Positions 9,113-18,354 of a stretch of DNA of 64,000 nt are shown piece after piece. Position 1 is the first letter of the stretch. The number at the start of each line of letters is the position of its first letter. The DNA is taken from the NCBI GenBank assembly GCA_011799875.1, contig CM022303.1, positions 277,150,904-277,214,903 of the forward strand, in the 5' to 3' direction. Origin of the DNA: Thinopyrum elongatum. Lineage: Eukaryota; Streptophyta; Magnoliopsida; Poales; Poaceae. The notes beneath the pieces were generated by a model. It worked only from the letters and a program-made list of their open reading frames with translations. It was not told where the DNA came from and made no database searches. Position numbers and translations under genes: made by a program.

Positions 9113-9926
9113 CTGCCCCATTTTTCCTTGTCGCCACCAATCCATGCCAAAAGACAATCAAGTCTTGTGTTAGAACTGCAGCAACTTATTGATGTAATAT
9201 AACTTGCGTATGTTTGGGTATATGCATGCTATTTCCCTTGTCTGATTCCTTTATGTACGGAGTACACCCTACGCTTACTGAAAACTTGCCGGCGCGCAAC
9301 CTGCCGCGAGCGCTGGGTGCGGAACTTCAGCAGCCTGCTGGAGGTGCAGCGGCCGGCAAGACACTTTGGCGTTCTTAGTGCTGCCACTTAAATTGTTGAG
9401 CGGACTCGAAACAAAATAAGAGCGCAACCGATTACGACAAGGGTTCCTTCGCGTGCAGGTTTTCCATACAAAAGTTGAAATCGTCTAAGGAAAATAATTT
9501 CATAATAAAAGAAACTTGCTTAAAGTTTTATAACTTAGCTTTCTGTCGCTGTACTTCCTCCGGTAAGGCGTCAATTCTGAACGTCGCCCACTGGTACCCA
9601 CTGGTACCCATATCCTCCTTCCCCCTCCCCCCCGGCAAACGTGCGCGCGAGGAATCCTTCTATCTTTTGAGAAAAAGAAAGAAGAGAAAATAAAGATATG
9701 GAACCTTGGCGGTTCGTTAGTACTTACCGGGAACAAGTGTCATACAATGTCTTAGACAAGCATGCATATATATATATAAACATGGAAATCGATAAAGAAA
9801 TGCACAACACTTAAACTTATTCATCTGGGCACAGGGTCTGCGCCTGGCTTTGTACAAAGGATTACATGCCTTGCCGGCAAGACTTGTACAAAAAGGTGGT
9901 TGCCGGGGGCCCCCGGCAACCGCGCC
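9113..9926. other. Intergenic region between convergent antisense gene and pol
   Basis: This holds the 3' ends of two genes pointing at each other. The left part is AT-rich and plausible as the 3' UTR of the antisense gene; no clear AATAAA follows its stop directly. A tandem 9-10-bp repeat (CCCACTGGTA twice) is at about 9588-9608. The right end carries a cluster of perfect palindromes (9848-9921). No ORF here is supported. Confidence 0.6.
9848..9921. other. Cluster of three perfect palindromes just downstream of pol
   Basis: Perfect palindromes lie at 9848-9859 (CTTTGTACAAAG, 12 bp), 9870-9881 (CTTGCCGGCAAG, 12 bp) and 9898-9921 (24 bp, half-site GGTTGCCGGGGG). The last ends 3-5 bases before the integrase stop codon on the minus strand. 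Each could form a hairpin in RNA of either strand. Confidence 0.8.
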
Positions 9927-12900
9927 TTATGGGTAGAACTGGCGAAGATGCTCGATATTCCAGGAGTTGCTCACTGGAACGCCATCTTCGGTCTCCAGGT
10001 GGACAGCGCCGGGCCTGGTGACTCGTACTACCTGATAAGGGCCATCCCACTTCGGCGTCAACTTGTTTGAATTCTTGGCGGACTGAATCCGTCGAAGAAC
10101 AAGGTCGCCTTCCTCAAGACTTCGGGCATGAACTTTGCGGCTATGGTAGCGGCGCAAAGCTTGCTGGTAGCGTGCAGCTCGCACAGCAGCCTGAAGACGA
10201 TTCTCCTCAAGGAGCACAGCGTCATCTTGCCATAGTTGCTCTTGCTCAAGCTCATCATAAGTGAGCACTCGAGGTGATCTGTATATGAGTTCTGTGGGGA
10301 GAACTGCCTCCACTCCGTAGACCAGAGCAAAGGGCGTCTGGCCGGTGGCTCGATTTGGTGTCGTTCTGATTGACCAAAGAACCGCCGGCAACTCATCAAT
10401 CCTGTGTCTTCCGCATTTTCTCAGCTTGTCAAAGGTTCTGGTCCTCAGACCGCACAGCACTTCAGCATTAGCCCTCTCTGCCTGGCCGTTGCTTCTCGGG
10501 TGAGCAACAGAAGCAAAACAAATTTTGCCGCCAAGGTCTTGGACGTACTGCATGAAGGTGCGACTTGTGAATTGCGTGCCGTTGTCGGTGATGATCCTGT
10601 TGGGCACACTGAAACAACAAACTATTCCTTTAAAGAACTGGATGGCTGATTGTGCTGTCACCTTTCTCACCGCTTCCACCTCCGGCCACTTTGTGAACTT
10701 GTCGATCGCAACGTACAAGTACTCAAAGCCCCCGATAGCACGGGGGAAGGGGCCCAGTATGTCGAGACCCCAGACCAAAAATGGCTAGGAGAGAGGGATC
10801 GTCTGAAGAGCTTGAGCTGGCTGATGTGATTTCTTCGAATGAAACTGGCACGCGTCAAACTTGGTTACTAGTGCAGTTGCATCCTGGAGAGCGGTGGGCC
10901 AAAAGAAACCTTGCCGGAATGCTTTCCCGACAAGTGCTCTTGATCCTATGTGAGAGCCACATATGCCTCCATGTATCTCTGCCAACAGCTCTAGTCCATC
11001 CACCCGAGGAATGCGCTTCAATTTCACACCGTTTGGTCTCTTTCTGTATAGGACGCCATCGACGAACTGGTACATAGTAGACTGACGGGCTACTTTTTCC
11101 GCTTCTTCCTGCACCTCAGGGAGTTCTCCTGTCTGAAGGAAATGGACAATGTGTTGTGCCCATGCTGCAGCCTTGGGCTCGACAGCTAGGACTAAAGGCA
11201 TCTCTTCCACCGGGGGAATATTTGTCTCGATAGCGAAAGCGTGAGGTTCCGCCGGAGCCTGTCGTTCCCCGGCAGGCTTGTCACTGATCCCGGCAAGTTC
11301 CTTGCCGGCGGCTCCAGGGAGCTATGCCGGAAAGTACTGTCCAGAATTCAACCTTCTTCTCTTTTCTTGCCTCATTGATGGTGCCACAGATGGTTGAGTC
11401 AAATGGAGCACAAAAGTTCCTGGTTCCACAGGCAACTTGAGGGCAGCGCGCTTTGACAGGTCATCAGCAATACTGTTTTCGGCACGAGGAATGTGCTTCA
11501 TTTGCAGACCATCAAAGCGCTCTTCCATTTTTCTCACTTCATCCACGTAAGCTTGCATCAATGGACTCTGATAATTCTTGTTAACTTGCCTGACAACAAG
11601 CTGCAAATCGCCTCTGATGACGAGCTTCTTGATACCAAGGTCTGCCGCGATCCTGAGACCGACAAGTAGCCCCTCGTACTCCGCAGTGTTGTTTGTCGAA
11701 CTCTCCCGGGGGAAATGCATCTGGATTACATACTTGAGGTGCTCTCTGGTGGGTGCGACAAGCAGCACACCAGCATCGGCGCCTTGCAGCGAGAAAGCCC
11801 CGTCAAAGTATATAACCCATTCTTGATCAATTTCCTTGCCGGGGAGAGTCGTTTCTTGAACCTCTTCGTATGGCGTTGGGGTCCATTCCTCAACGAACTC
11901 TGCCAAGGCCCTGCTCTGAATTGTCGAAGTACTTTCAAACTTGAGACCAAAGCTTGACAATTCCAACGCCCACTCCACGATCCTGCCGGTTGCCTCTGGA
12001 TTTCGCAAAATCCATTGCAACGGAAAGCGAGTGACGACGGTAATTTCATGTGCTTGAAAATAATGGCGCAGCTTCCTTGAGGCCATAAGGAGGCCGAAAA
12101 GCAACTTCTGCACACCAGAGTATCTTGACCTAGCTCCTTGCAAAAGGGAACTAACAAAATAAACTGGGCGCTGCACCATCTTTTTCTTTTGCACTGGTTC
12201 TTCTAACTGCGCAGATCCTGTCTTGCTGGGGCCAATCCTTGTCGGGGAAGATCCCGCCGCGTCACTTGGCGGTCCTGCCGCTGGTGTTGCCTCCTCATCA
12301 GCTTCTCTCTGTGCCACTAACGCGGCACTAACCACTTGATTTGTTGCTGCCAGATGTAGCAGCAATGGCTCTTGTGGCCTAGGCGCGACTAGTGTCGGCG
12401 GAGAAGAAAGGTATTTCTTCAAATCTTGCAGCGCAGCCTCCGCTTCCGGAGTCCATTTCATTGGACCTGCTTTCTTCAAAATTTTGAAAAAGGGCAGGGC
12501 GCGCTCAGCAGATTTGGAGATAAACCTGCTTAGGGCAGCAACGCAGCCGGCAAGATGACATACATCCTTGACGCGTCTTGGCGCTTCAATCTGCTCAATA
12601 GCTTTGATCTTGTCGGGGTTCGCTTCGATCCCCCGTTGAGATACAAAGAACCCGAGAAGCTTGCCGAAAGGAACACCAAAGACGCACTTCTCAGGATTGA
12701 GCTTTAAATTAATCTTGCGCAGATTTGCAAATGTTTCTTCTAGATCTTGTATGAGCGTCGCTTTGTCCTTGGTTTTGACCACTATGTCATCCATGTATGC
12801 TTCCATGTTTCTATGGAGCTGAGGCTCAAACCCAATTTGGACCGCTCTCGCAAATGTAGAACCAGCACTTTTCAACCCGAAAGGCATTCGTATAAAACAA

Positions 12901-13379
12901 TACGTACCACATGGGGTGATAAATGCGGTCTTTTCTTCATCTTATTTTGCCATGAAGATCTGATGGTACCCTGAGTAGGCATCAAGGAACGACAGTAGGT
13001 CACAACCAGCAGTGGAGTCCACAATCTGATCGATGCGCGGCAAGGGAAAGGGATCTTTTGGACAGGCTTTATTGATATCTGTATAATCAATACACAACCT
13101 CCATTTCCCATTCGCCTTGCGCACTACAACTGGATTGGCCAACCACGTTGGGTGAAGCACTCCTCTGACCAAGCCTGCCGCTTCTAGCTTCCTGATTTCT
13201 TCGGCAATGAATTCTTGCCGCTCCAAGGCTTGCTTCCTAACCCTCTGCTTGACGGGCCACGTGTGAGGACAGACCGCAAGGTGGTGCTCAGTTACCTCCC
13301 TGGGAACACCGGGGATGTCAGACGGTTGCCATGCAAACACGTCGACATTCGCCCGCAGGAAGGCAATGAGCGCGCTTTC
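9927..13379 (-). pseudogene. Tat-like pol: reverse transcriptase, two RNase H, integrase; four stops
   Basis: A single reading frame continues from gag through 9927. It is broken only by stops at 13380-13382 (TAG, at the gag boundary), 12942-12944 (TAA), 11322-11324 (TAG) and 10785-10787 (TAG). Domains in order: reverse transcriptase from about 13300 (KWRLCIDYTDINKACPKD, catalytic YMDD at about 12785-12796); a Gypsy-type RNase H remnant (LLLHLAATNQVVSAALV, lacking the usual first Asp); a second RNase H at about 11820-11440 with Asp/Glu/Asp motifs (YFDGAF, NNTAEYEGLL, IRGDLQLV); an integrase zinc region (HGGICGSH, DACQFH, with the first Cys of the CxxC apparently replaced by Phe); the integrase DDE core (GLDILGPFP, TDNGTQF, NGQAERAN). 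All pieces are in one frame, so the stops are point mutations and not rearrangements. Confidence 0.9.
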
Positions 13380-16277
13380 CTATTTGTCATCTAGGGTGGA
13401 ACTTATGGTGAAAGTTCCTCCCGTTCCGTCCTCCCTGACAGGCACCTTGTTGATCTCTGGTGGAGCAGCCTTGGGTTTCTTGTTCTTGCCGGTGGAACTC
13501 TCTGGTGCGTCCTCAACGGAAGCGCAGCACTCCGAGGAGGTGCGCTTGCCGGAGTTTGCGCCAAGATTCCTGCCGGTCTTCTTCCCCCCGGGAGTTCCGG
13601 CGGCAGGAGCAGATGCCTTGACGGCATGTGCTGCAACTGCTTCCCGGTAGAGTTGGTCGGCACAGATGAGCGCATCCTTTTTGTCTGAGTGGATAGTGAT
13701 GACACTTATCGGCCCGGGCATCTTCAACACATTGTACGCATAGTGTGATGCCGCCATGAACTTAGCCAGTGCTGGGCGGCCAAGGATCCCATTGTATGAC
13801 ATAGGGATCTTGGCGACATCAAACACTACCTTCTCTGTCCTGTAGTTGAGCTCGCTACCAAATGTCACCGGTAGCGTAATCTTGCCTTTTGGCTGGGTCC
13901 TTCTTGGATTGATCCCTTGAAACGTGTCCGTTTCCTCGAGATCTTCATCAGGAATTTGGAGCCTCTTGAGCACGTCCGGCGAGATTAGGTTCAGTCCGGC
14001 CCCACCGTCAACTAGTATTTTCTTCACCTTGAGGTTGCGGATTGTCGTTGAGACCAACAATGGCAAGCACCCGACCGCGGTTGTGCGATCAGGGTGATCC
14101 TCGGCGTCAAAAATGATAGGCGTGTTGGACCACTTCTGGGGTTTACGTGCATCGAACGATGGCTCCGTTGCATTAACCTCTCGCACCCACTGTTTAAGTC
14201 GACGGTGGGAAGAATGCAACGAGGCGCCTCCGTCGATACACATGTCCTCTGTAGCTTTCTGAAATTTGTGCTCACTGGACTCATCATCTTCTTCATCATC
14301 ATCATCACCCTCTTCTTTGTCACGGCCTCGAGCGAGCCTCTCCCTCTGTTGCTTGGCCTTGCCGCGGCGACCCCCTCGGCCACCGCGCTTCTTGCCAGAC
14401 CCCTCAGCACTATCTTGGGCCTTCTCCTTGTCCTGCCTCTCGTACTCAGCTCTCTGCTTCTCGACAAGTTGTTCAACTTGCTGGCAATTTCGGAGATCAT
14501 GGCCCTTGGTGCGATGGATCTTACAATACTGCTTGCCGGAGCCTTCCGGCTTGTCGGCAACCGCCAAGGCCTGACAGGAGGCGCACCCGGCAAATTCCTT
14601 GCCGGGATTGTCAACTTTGGCCTTCTTGGTGGTGCCAGGGTCGGCGGATCCCTCTACAGTGAGCACGGCCTTGCCTTTATGCTTCTTGTTTCCCTGCCGG
14701 CCCTTCTTTGTTGGGGCGACAGCGTCTTCGCCTTCAGAGTCGCCTCCCGCGCCAACATCCTCGCCGGGGAGCCTCCTTCCCTCTTCAACCCGTGCACATT
14801 TATCAGCCAAAGCATAAAGCTCGGCGATGTCCCTGATCTTGTTCATTGCCATTTCCTCCCGCATTTTGCGGTTACGCATGTTCTGACGAAACGCGCCTAT
14901 AACGGCGGCAGGATGAACATCCGAGATGCTGTATTGTACATGGCTGAACCTTTGGATATACTTGCGCAGGGGTTCGCCCTCCTTCTGAGGGATGAGATGC
15001 AAATCACTTTCCTGGCCAGGAGTTTGATGGCCTCCAACAAAGGCGCCAACAAACTGATGGCACAGATCTGACCAAGAAGAAATAGAATTCTCCGGCAGAT
15101 GCATCAACCACGACCTGACGTTGGGTTTGAGCACCAACGGGAAGTAGTTGGCAAGTATCTTGTCATCTCGGCCCCCGGCAGCCTGCACCGCAATGGTGTA
15201 GATGCTCAGGAACTCCGACGGGTGGGTCTTGCCGTCATATTTCTCCGGGACCTCTGGCTTGAAGGTTCGGGAATTGGGCCACTGGACTCGCCGCAGCTCA
15301 CGGGTAAATGCTGGACAACCTACCTCGTAAGGCAAGTCGCTTGCGTCCCCTAGCGCAAGCTTGTCGACAGCGGGTCCTGCGCGCTTATCAGATTGATGGC
15401 GCGCTTCCCATCGCGGCTCGATGTTAGTTCGAGCGTCCTCTTTGCTTCGTTCCCGAAGAACTTGACGCTGGTCGTGGCGCATCCGCGGGTCGGACGATGC
15501 CGTGGAATCATCATCATGGCCATCAGTCCACCGGGTTGTCGACCGCCGCTGGTGTCGTGGAGGGGAGTGCATCATGGTCGCACCACCTCCAGTCTTCTCC
15601 GCATCGGCTCGCGCCAGATCGATGGACCGCCGTTGCAAGGGCCCTGCCTGCTGTGGCCCATCTTTGTTGACGAAGCCAATGAGGCTCTGGATAGTAGATC
15701 GCCACTCCTCCATCTTCTCCGGAGCAGGAGGGAAATCGAGGAGCAGCTGCGGACGTGCCAACGCTTCCGCTGGCGTAGGCGGCGGCGACAGGTGCGAGGT
15801 ACGTGAGGTGCTTTGACTCCTAACAATGTTAGAAGGAGCACCGTCACGATCACGCGACCGCGCGCCACTTCCACCGGCAGTTTGATGTGCATGCTGGGCC
15901 TGCGCACCTTGGGATCGATGCACAGAAGTCTTTTCATGGGGATGCCCTGAACCACCAGCGCCATGGCGCTGCTCATCGCACACGACCTGGGAAGGCCGTG
16001 ACGCTTGCGCCGGCGCGGGAGTCCTAGAAGGCGTCCTCCGATCTCTGGAGTTCGTTGCGCCGCCCGTAGGCAGCACAGCCCCATCTCTGGATCCAGCGGC
16101 GTGTGGGTTGCCGTTGCCGCTGCGAACGACGCCGCTCGCCTGGTTTGGATCACCGGAACGCCGTGGAGGCTCTAAACCTCTTCCTTCTGCATCCACGCCA
16201 TCACCCGTACGCGAGGGCACAGGCAAAATGGATGTAGATGGTAGCGCCGTTGCGGCACTCTTTTTCTTGGGTGGCAT
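13380..16277 (-). CDS. gag: Tat-like gag and protease (965 aa)
   Basis: Open from ATG at 16277 (MPPKKKSAATAL) to TAG at 13380. Residues 1-330 are low-complexity, rich in Ser/Pro/Arg/His. The capsid-like region is at about 330-500 (KYDGKTHPSEFLSIYTIAVQAAGG, WLMHLPENSISSWSDLCHQFVGAF, LRKYIQRFSHVQYSI). A Lys-rich linker follows. Next comes a CxxH...HxxxxC variant zinc-binding motif (CKIHRTKGHDLRNC, about residue 584) in place of the usual CCHC knuckle, then an RGGRGGRRGK basic stretch and a DDDDEEDDE acidic run. The aspartic protease motif is VDGGAGLNLI at about residue 755. The frame is intact. The N-terminus has good support because it begins 86 bp inside the 5' LTR boundary. Confidence 0.88.
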   Translation of the reverse strand: MPPKKKSAATALPSTSILPVPSRTGDGVDAEGRGLEPPRRSGDPNQASGVVRSGNGNPHAAGSRDGAVLPTGGATNSRDRRTPSRTPAPAQASRPSQVVCDEQRHGAGGSGHPHEKTSVHRSQGAQAQHAHQTAGGSGARSRDRDGAPSNIVRSQSTSRTSHLSPPPTPAEALARPQLLLDFPPAPEKMEEWRSTIQSLIGFVNKDGPQQAGPLQRRSIDLARADAEKTGGGATMMHSPPRHQRRSTTRWTDGHDDDSTASSDPRMRHDQRQVLRERSKEDARTNIEPRWEARHQSDKRAGPAVDKLALGDASDLPYEVGCPAFTRELRRVQWPNSRTFKPEVPEKYDGKTHPSEFLSIYTIAVQAAGGRDDKILANYFPLVLKPNVRSWLMHLPENSISSWSDLCHQFVGAFVGGHQTPGQESDLHLIPQKEGEPLRKYIQRFSHVQYSISDVHPAAVIGAFRQNMRNRKMREEMAMNKIRDIAELYALADKCARVEEGRRLPGEDVGAGGDSEGEDAVAPTKKGRQGNKKHKGKAVLTVEGSADPGTTKKAKVDNPGKEFAGCASCQALAVADKPEGSGKQYCKIHRTKGHDLRNCQQVEQLVEKQRAEYERQDKEKAQDSAEGSGKKRGGRGGRRGKAKQQRERLARGRDKEEGDDDDEEDDESSEHKFQKATEDMCIDGGASLHSSHRRLKQWVREVNATEPSFDARKPQKWSNTPIIFDAEDHPDRTTAVGCLPLLVSTTIRNLKVKKILVDGGAGLNLISPDVLKRLQIPDEDLEETDTFQGINPRRTQPKGKITLPVTFGSELNYRTEKVVFDVAKIPMSYNGILGRPALAKFMAASHYAYNVLKMPGPISVITIHSDKKDALICADQLYREAVAAHAVKASAPAAGTPGGKKTGRNLGANSGKRTSSECCASVEDAPESSTGKNKKPKAAPPEINKVPVREDGTGGTFTISSTLDDK

Positions 16278-16341
16278 GATGATGAAGATGATGAAGAAAC
16301 TAAGGCGCCGATCACTGGATCAGGTTCGCGCAACCTCCTTC

Positions 16342-16359
16342 CCCCTACCTGGCGCGCCA
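16342..16359 (-). other. Primer binding site candidate of Tat-like element
   Basis: On the minus strand the 5' LTR ends CCGACA, then a 4-base spacer, then TGGCGCGCCAGGTAGGGG. Position and the leading TGG fit a tRNA 3'-end complement. I cannot assign the tRNA with confidence. Confidence 0.6.
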
Positions 16360-16363
16360 AAGA

Positions 16364-17186
16364 TGTCGGCGTGCGACACCTATGGGACCGCGTGGATCCC
16401 TTCTGCAATTCGGCAGGAAGAGAGGTATGCGCAAAGAGCAGAACCAACGATCGACGTGGGGTGATTTTACCCAGGTTCGGGCCGCTAATCAGCGTAAAAC
16501 CCTACTCCTGCCTTGTTTTATTAAGAGTGTTCTTGAGCCCAGACTCCAGGAGCGCTTGCGATGAACAGTACGTTCAAAGAGCAGCTACGCATGCAGGATG
16601 GGCCAGAAGATCCTCCTCCCCTGTAGCAGTTGCCTTGGGCCTCGTTTTATAAGTTCAGAGGGGTCACCACAGTGGCAAAACATACATACATTGAGGTGTA
16701 AAGTAGCTACAGGGTCATCATACCTAACCACTGACGGTTTAGGACGAATGCATTTAATGCATCGTGAGGTGTCCGTTTAGGTGTCCTCATTTTCTTGGGG
16801 ATGGAAAAAGGGGTCATCCCATCAGCACCGCTTAAGCTCTCCTCCATTGGCGCCTTGCCACGCATCCAGAGAAGGACCCAGAATGTCAGGCTGGTTGCTG
16901 TGCTGAAGCGGTGGCACAGTGGCAGAATCTTGCCGGGCGCTGAATCTTGCCGGGCGCGAAACCTTGCTGGGCTTCGCAGGCCACCCCGGCAAGATCTTGC
17001 CGGGGAGGCTGGCTTTCGGTCTTCAGTTCTTCTTATCTGCTGATCCTCAGATCCTTGGCTTGGGTGTTTCTTTGATGACTTGAATTAACCTCCGACTGTT
17101 CCCCGACAAGCCTGGCCGCGAGTATGGCTACAACTGCCCGTGCACAAGTACGGGGTACTAATGGCCCAATACTTAGTACACCGACA
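16364..17186 (-). repeat. 5' LTR of Tat-like element (823 bp)
   Basis: Begins TGTCGGCGTGCG and ends ACACCGACA, followed by ACCTG. It contains a perfect 22-bp palindrome at 16984-17005 (half-site CCCCGGCAAGA). Confidence 0.92.
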
Positions 17187-18354
17187 ACCTGCGGCGGAGA
17201 CGCACATGCAAAGGCAGTGACGATCCGGAGACCAAGGGAGTGGTAGCAATGGGGCGCGGGCTTGAAGGGTTCGAAGAAATTTTCAACCGAACGGGTTCAC
17301 TGAGTATATACCCATGTGCTGTCGGTGGCACCGAATGGAATGTTTCGGTGGCAGCCAGATGCAAAACTGTGTGCAGTTGTTGCAACTCAGTGGGATCGAG
17401 TCATTCTAATCGGTAGCACCAAGATGAAAACCTATATCGGTCTAGTGCTTTCGGTGTGACCGAGTTTGAGTGGGTTGGTCTGACCGAAATGCAATAGAAG
17501 GTTTTGGAATGCAGCCCTTGACGGATCGGGGGCTTCGAGTGCTCCTCACCCGGAGGGTCCGAAAAAGACTTGTTCAATTTTTGTGATGTAGCATGAATAG
17601 AGTTTGAGACAAGAAGATCATAGATAGCTAGAGAAGGTTCGTAGGCATTCTTGTCCATCCATTTGGCCAACAAAAATGATGACAATCAAAACAACAAATT
17701 GATGTCCTCGAATGGAGAAATTACGCAACCAACATGCTCACACAATATGATAGCAAATGAAACATGTTCCAAAGCATGCACAAACAATTCTAGCATCTAT
17801 CAAGCAATTGGCGATGACTAGGTCATCTGTATATGAGTATATTGACTTAGGAGTCAAATGAGAACATTTGATCATAGGTCATACTAATCATTTAAGCACA
17901 AGTGGGGTTACCACTTTTACATAAAGCATTAATGTGTTCACACCATTAGAGTTGCTTTAGCTCAATTTTTAGAGCAAAGCTCCCCCTAGATGTGATATCC
18001 CCCTAAGAGGGATGAACTAACCTTGGGTTTTGTCGATGATGACTTCATGTAGATAGTGAAGATGTGGATGCTCAATGTTGATGTAGATCATTTGGAGCAA
18101 TCCATTGGAGTGTTGCACTTTCAATACCTACATGGGTTAGTCCCACAAGGAACATACAAGGATATCCATAGACATAGAGTGAATTGCACATATGATGATG
18201 TCCGTGAAAGCATTGTGTTACCTTGTCCCTTGTCTTACCAACAAGAGGGTTTGTGACTCCATGAACTACTGCAAGATATGGAAGTTGATTGCACAAGTCC
18301 TTGCCAAAATGAGTATGAGTGAAGTATATTGGCGGAGTCACCCTCAAGAACACT
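17187..18354. other. Non-coding internal region of copia-like element
   Basis: This continues the sequence broken at 3911. At 17300-17490 there are more TCGGTGG...ACCGA motifs (GTCGGTGGCACCGAATGG, TTTCGGTGTGACCGAG, GGTCTGACCGAA). The rest is AT-rich with only short open frames that show no domain. No gene called. Confidence 0.5.

Larger units (their letters stand above)
3912..17186 (-). mobile_element. Complete Tat-like Gypsy LTR retrotransposon, 13.3 kb
   Basis: Two direct repeats, both starting TGTCGG and ending CCGACA, lie at 3912-4751 and 16364-17186. They are flanked by the perfect 5-bp target duplication ACCTG (3907-3911 and 17187-17191). gag-protease, reverse transcriptase, two RNase H regions and integrase are on the minus strand, so the right repeat is the 5' LTR. 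On the opposite strand, between integrase and the 3' LTR, sits a spliced antisense gene (5153-9112). Gypsy elements of the Tat lineage typically combine an antisense ORF with a second, archaeal-type RNase H. The pol frame carries four stop codons, so this copy is defective although structurally whole. Confidence 0.93.

Noticed and set aside
14094..15071. 325-codon plus-strand ORF opposite gag
   Set aside because: Complement of a GC-rich gag coding region; no domain, no start context, and it disappears against the strong gag frame.
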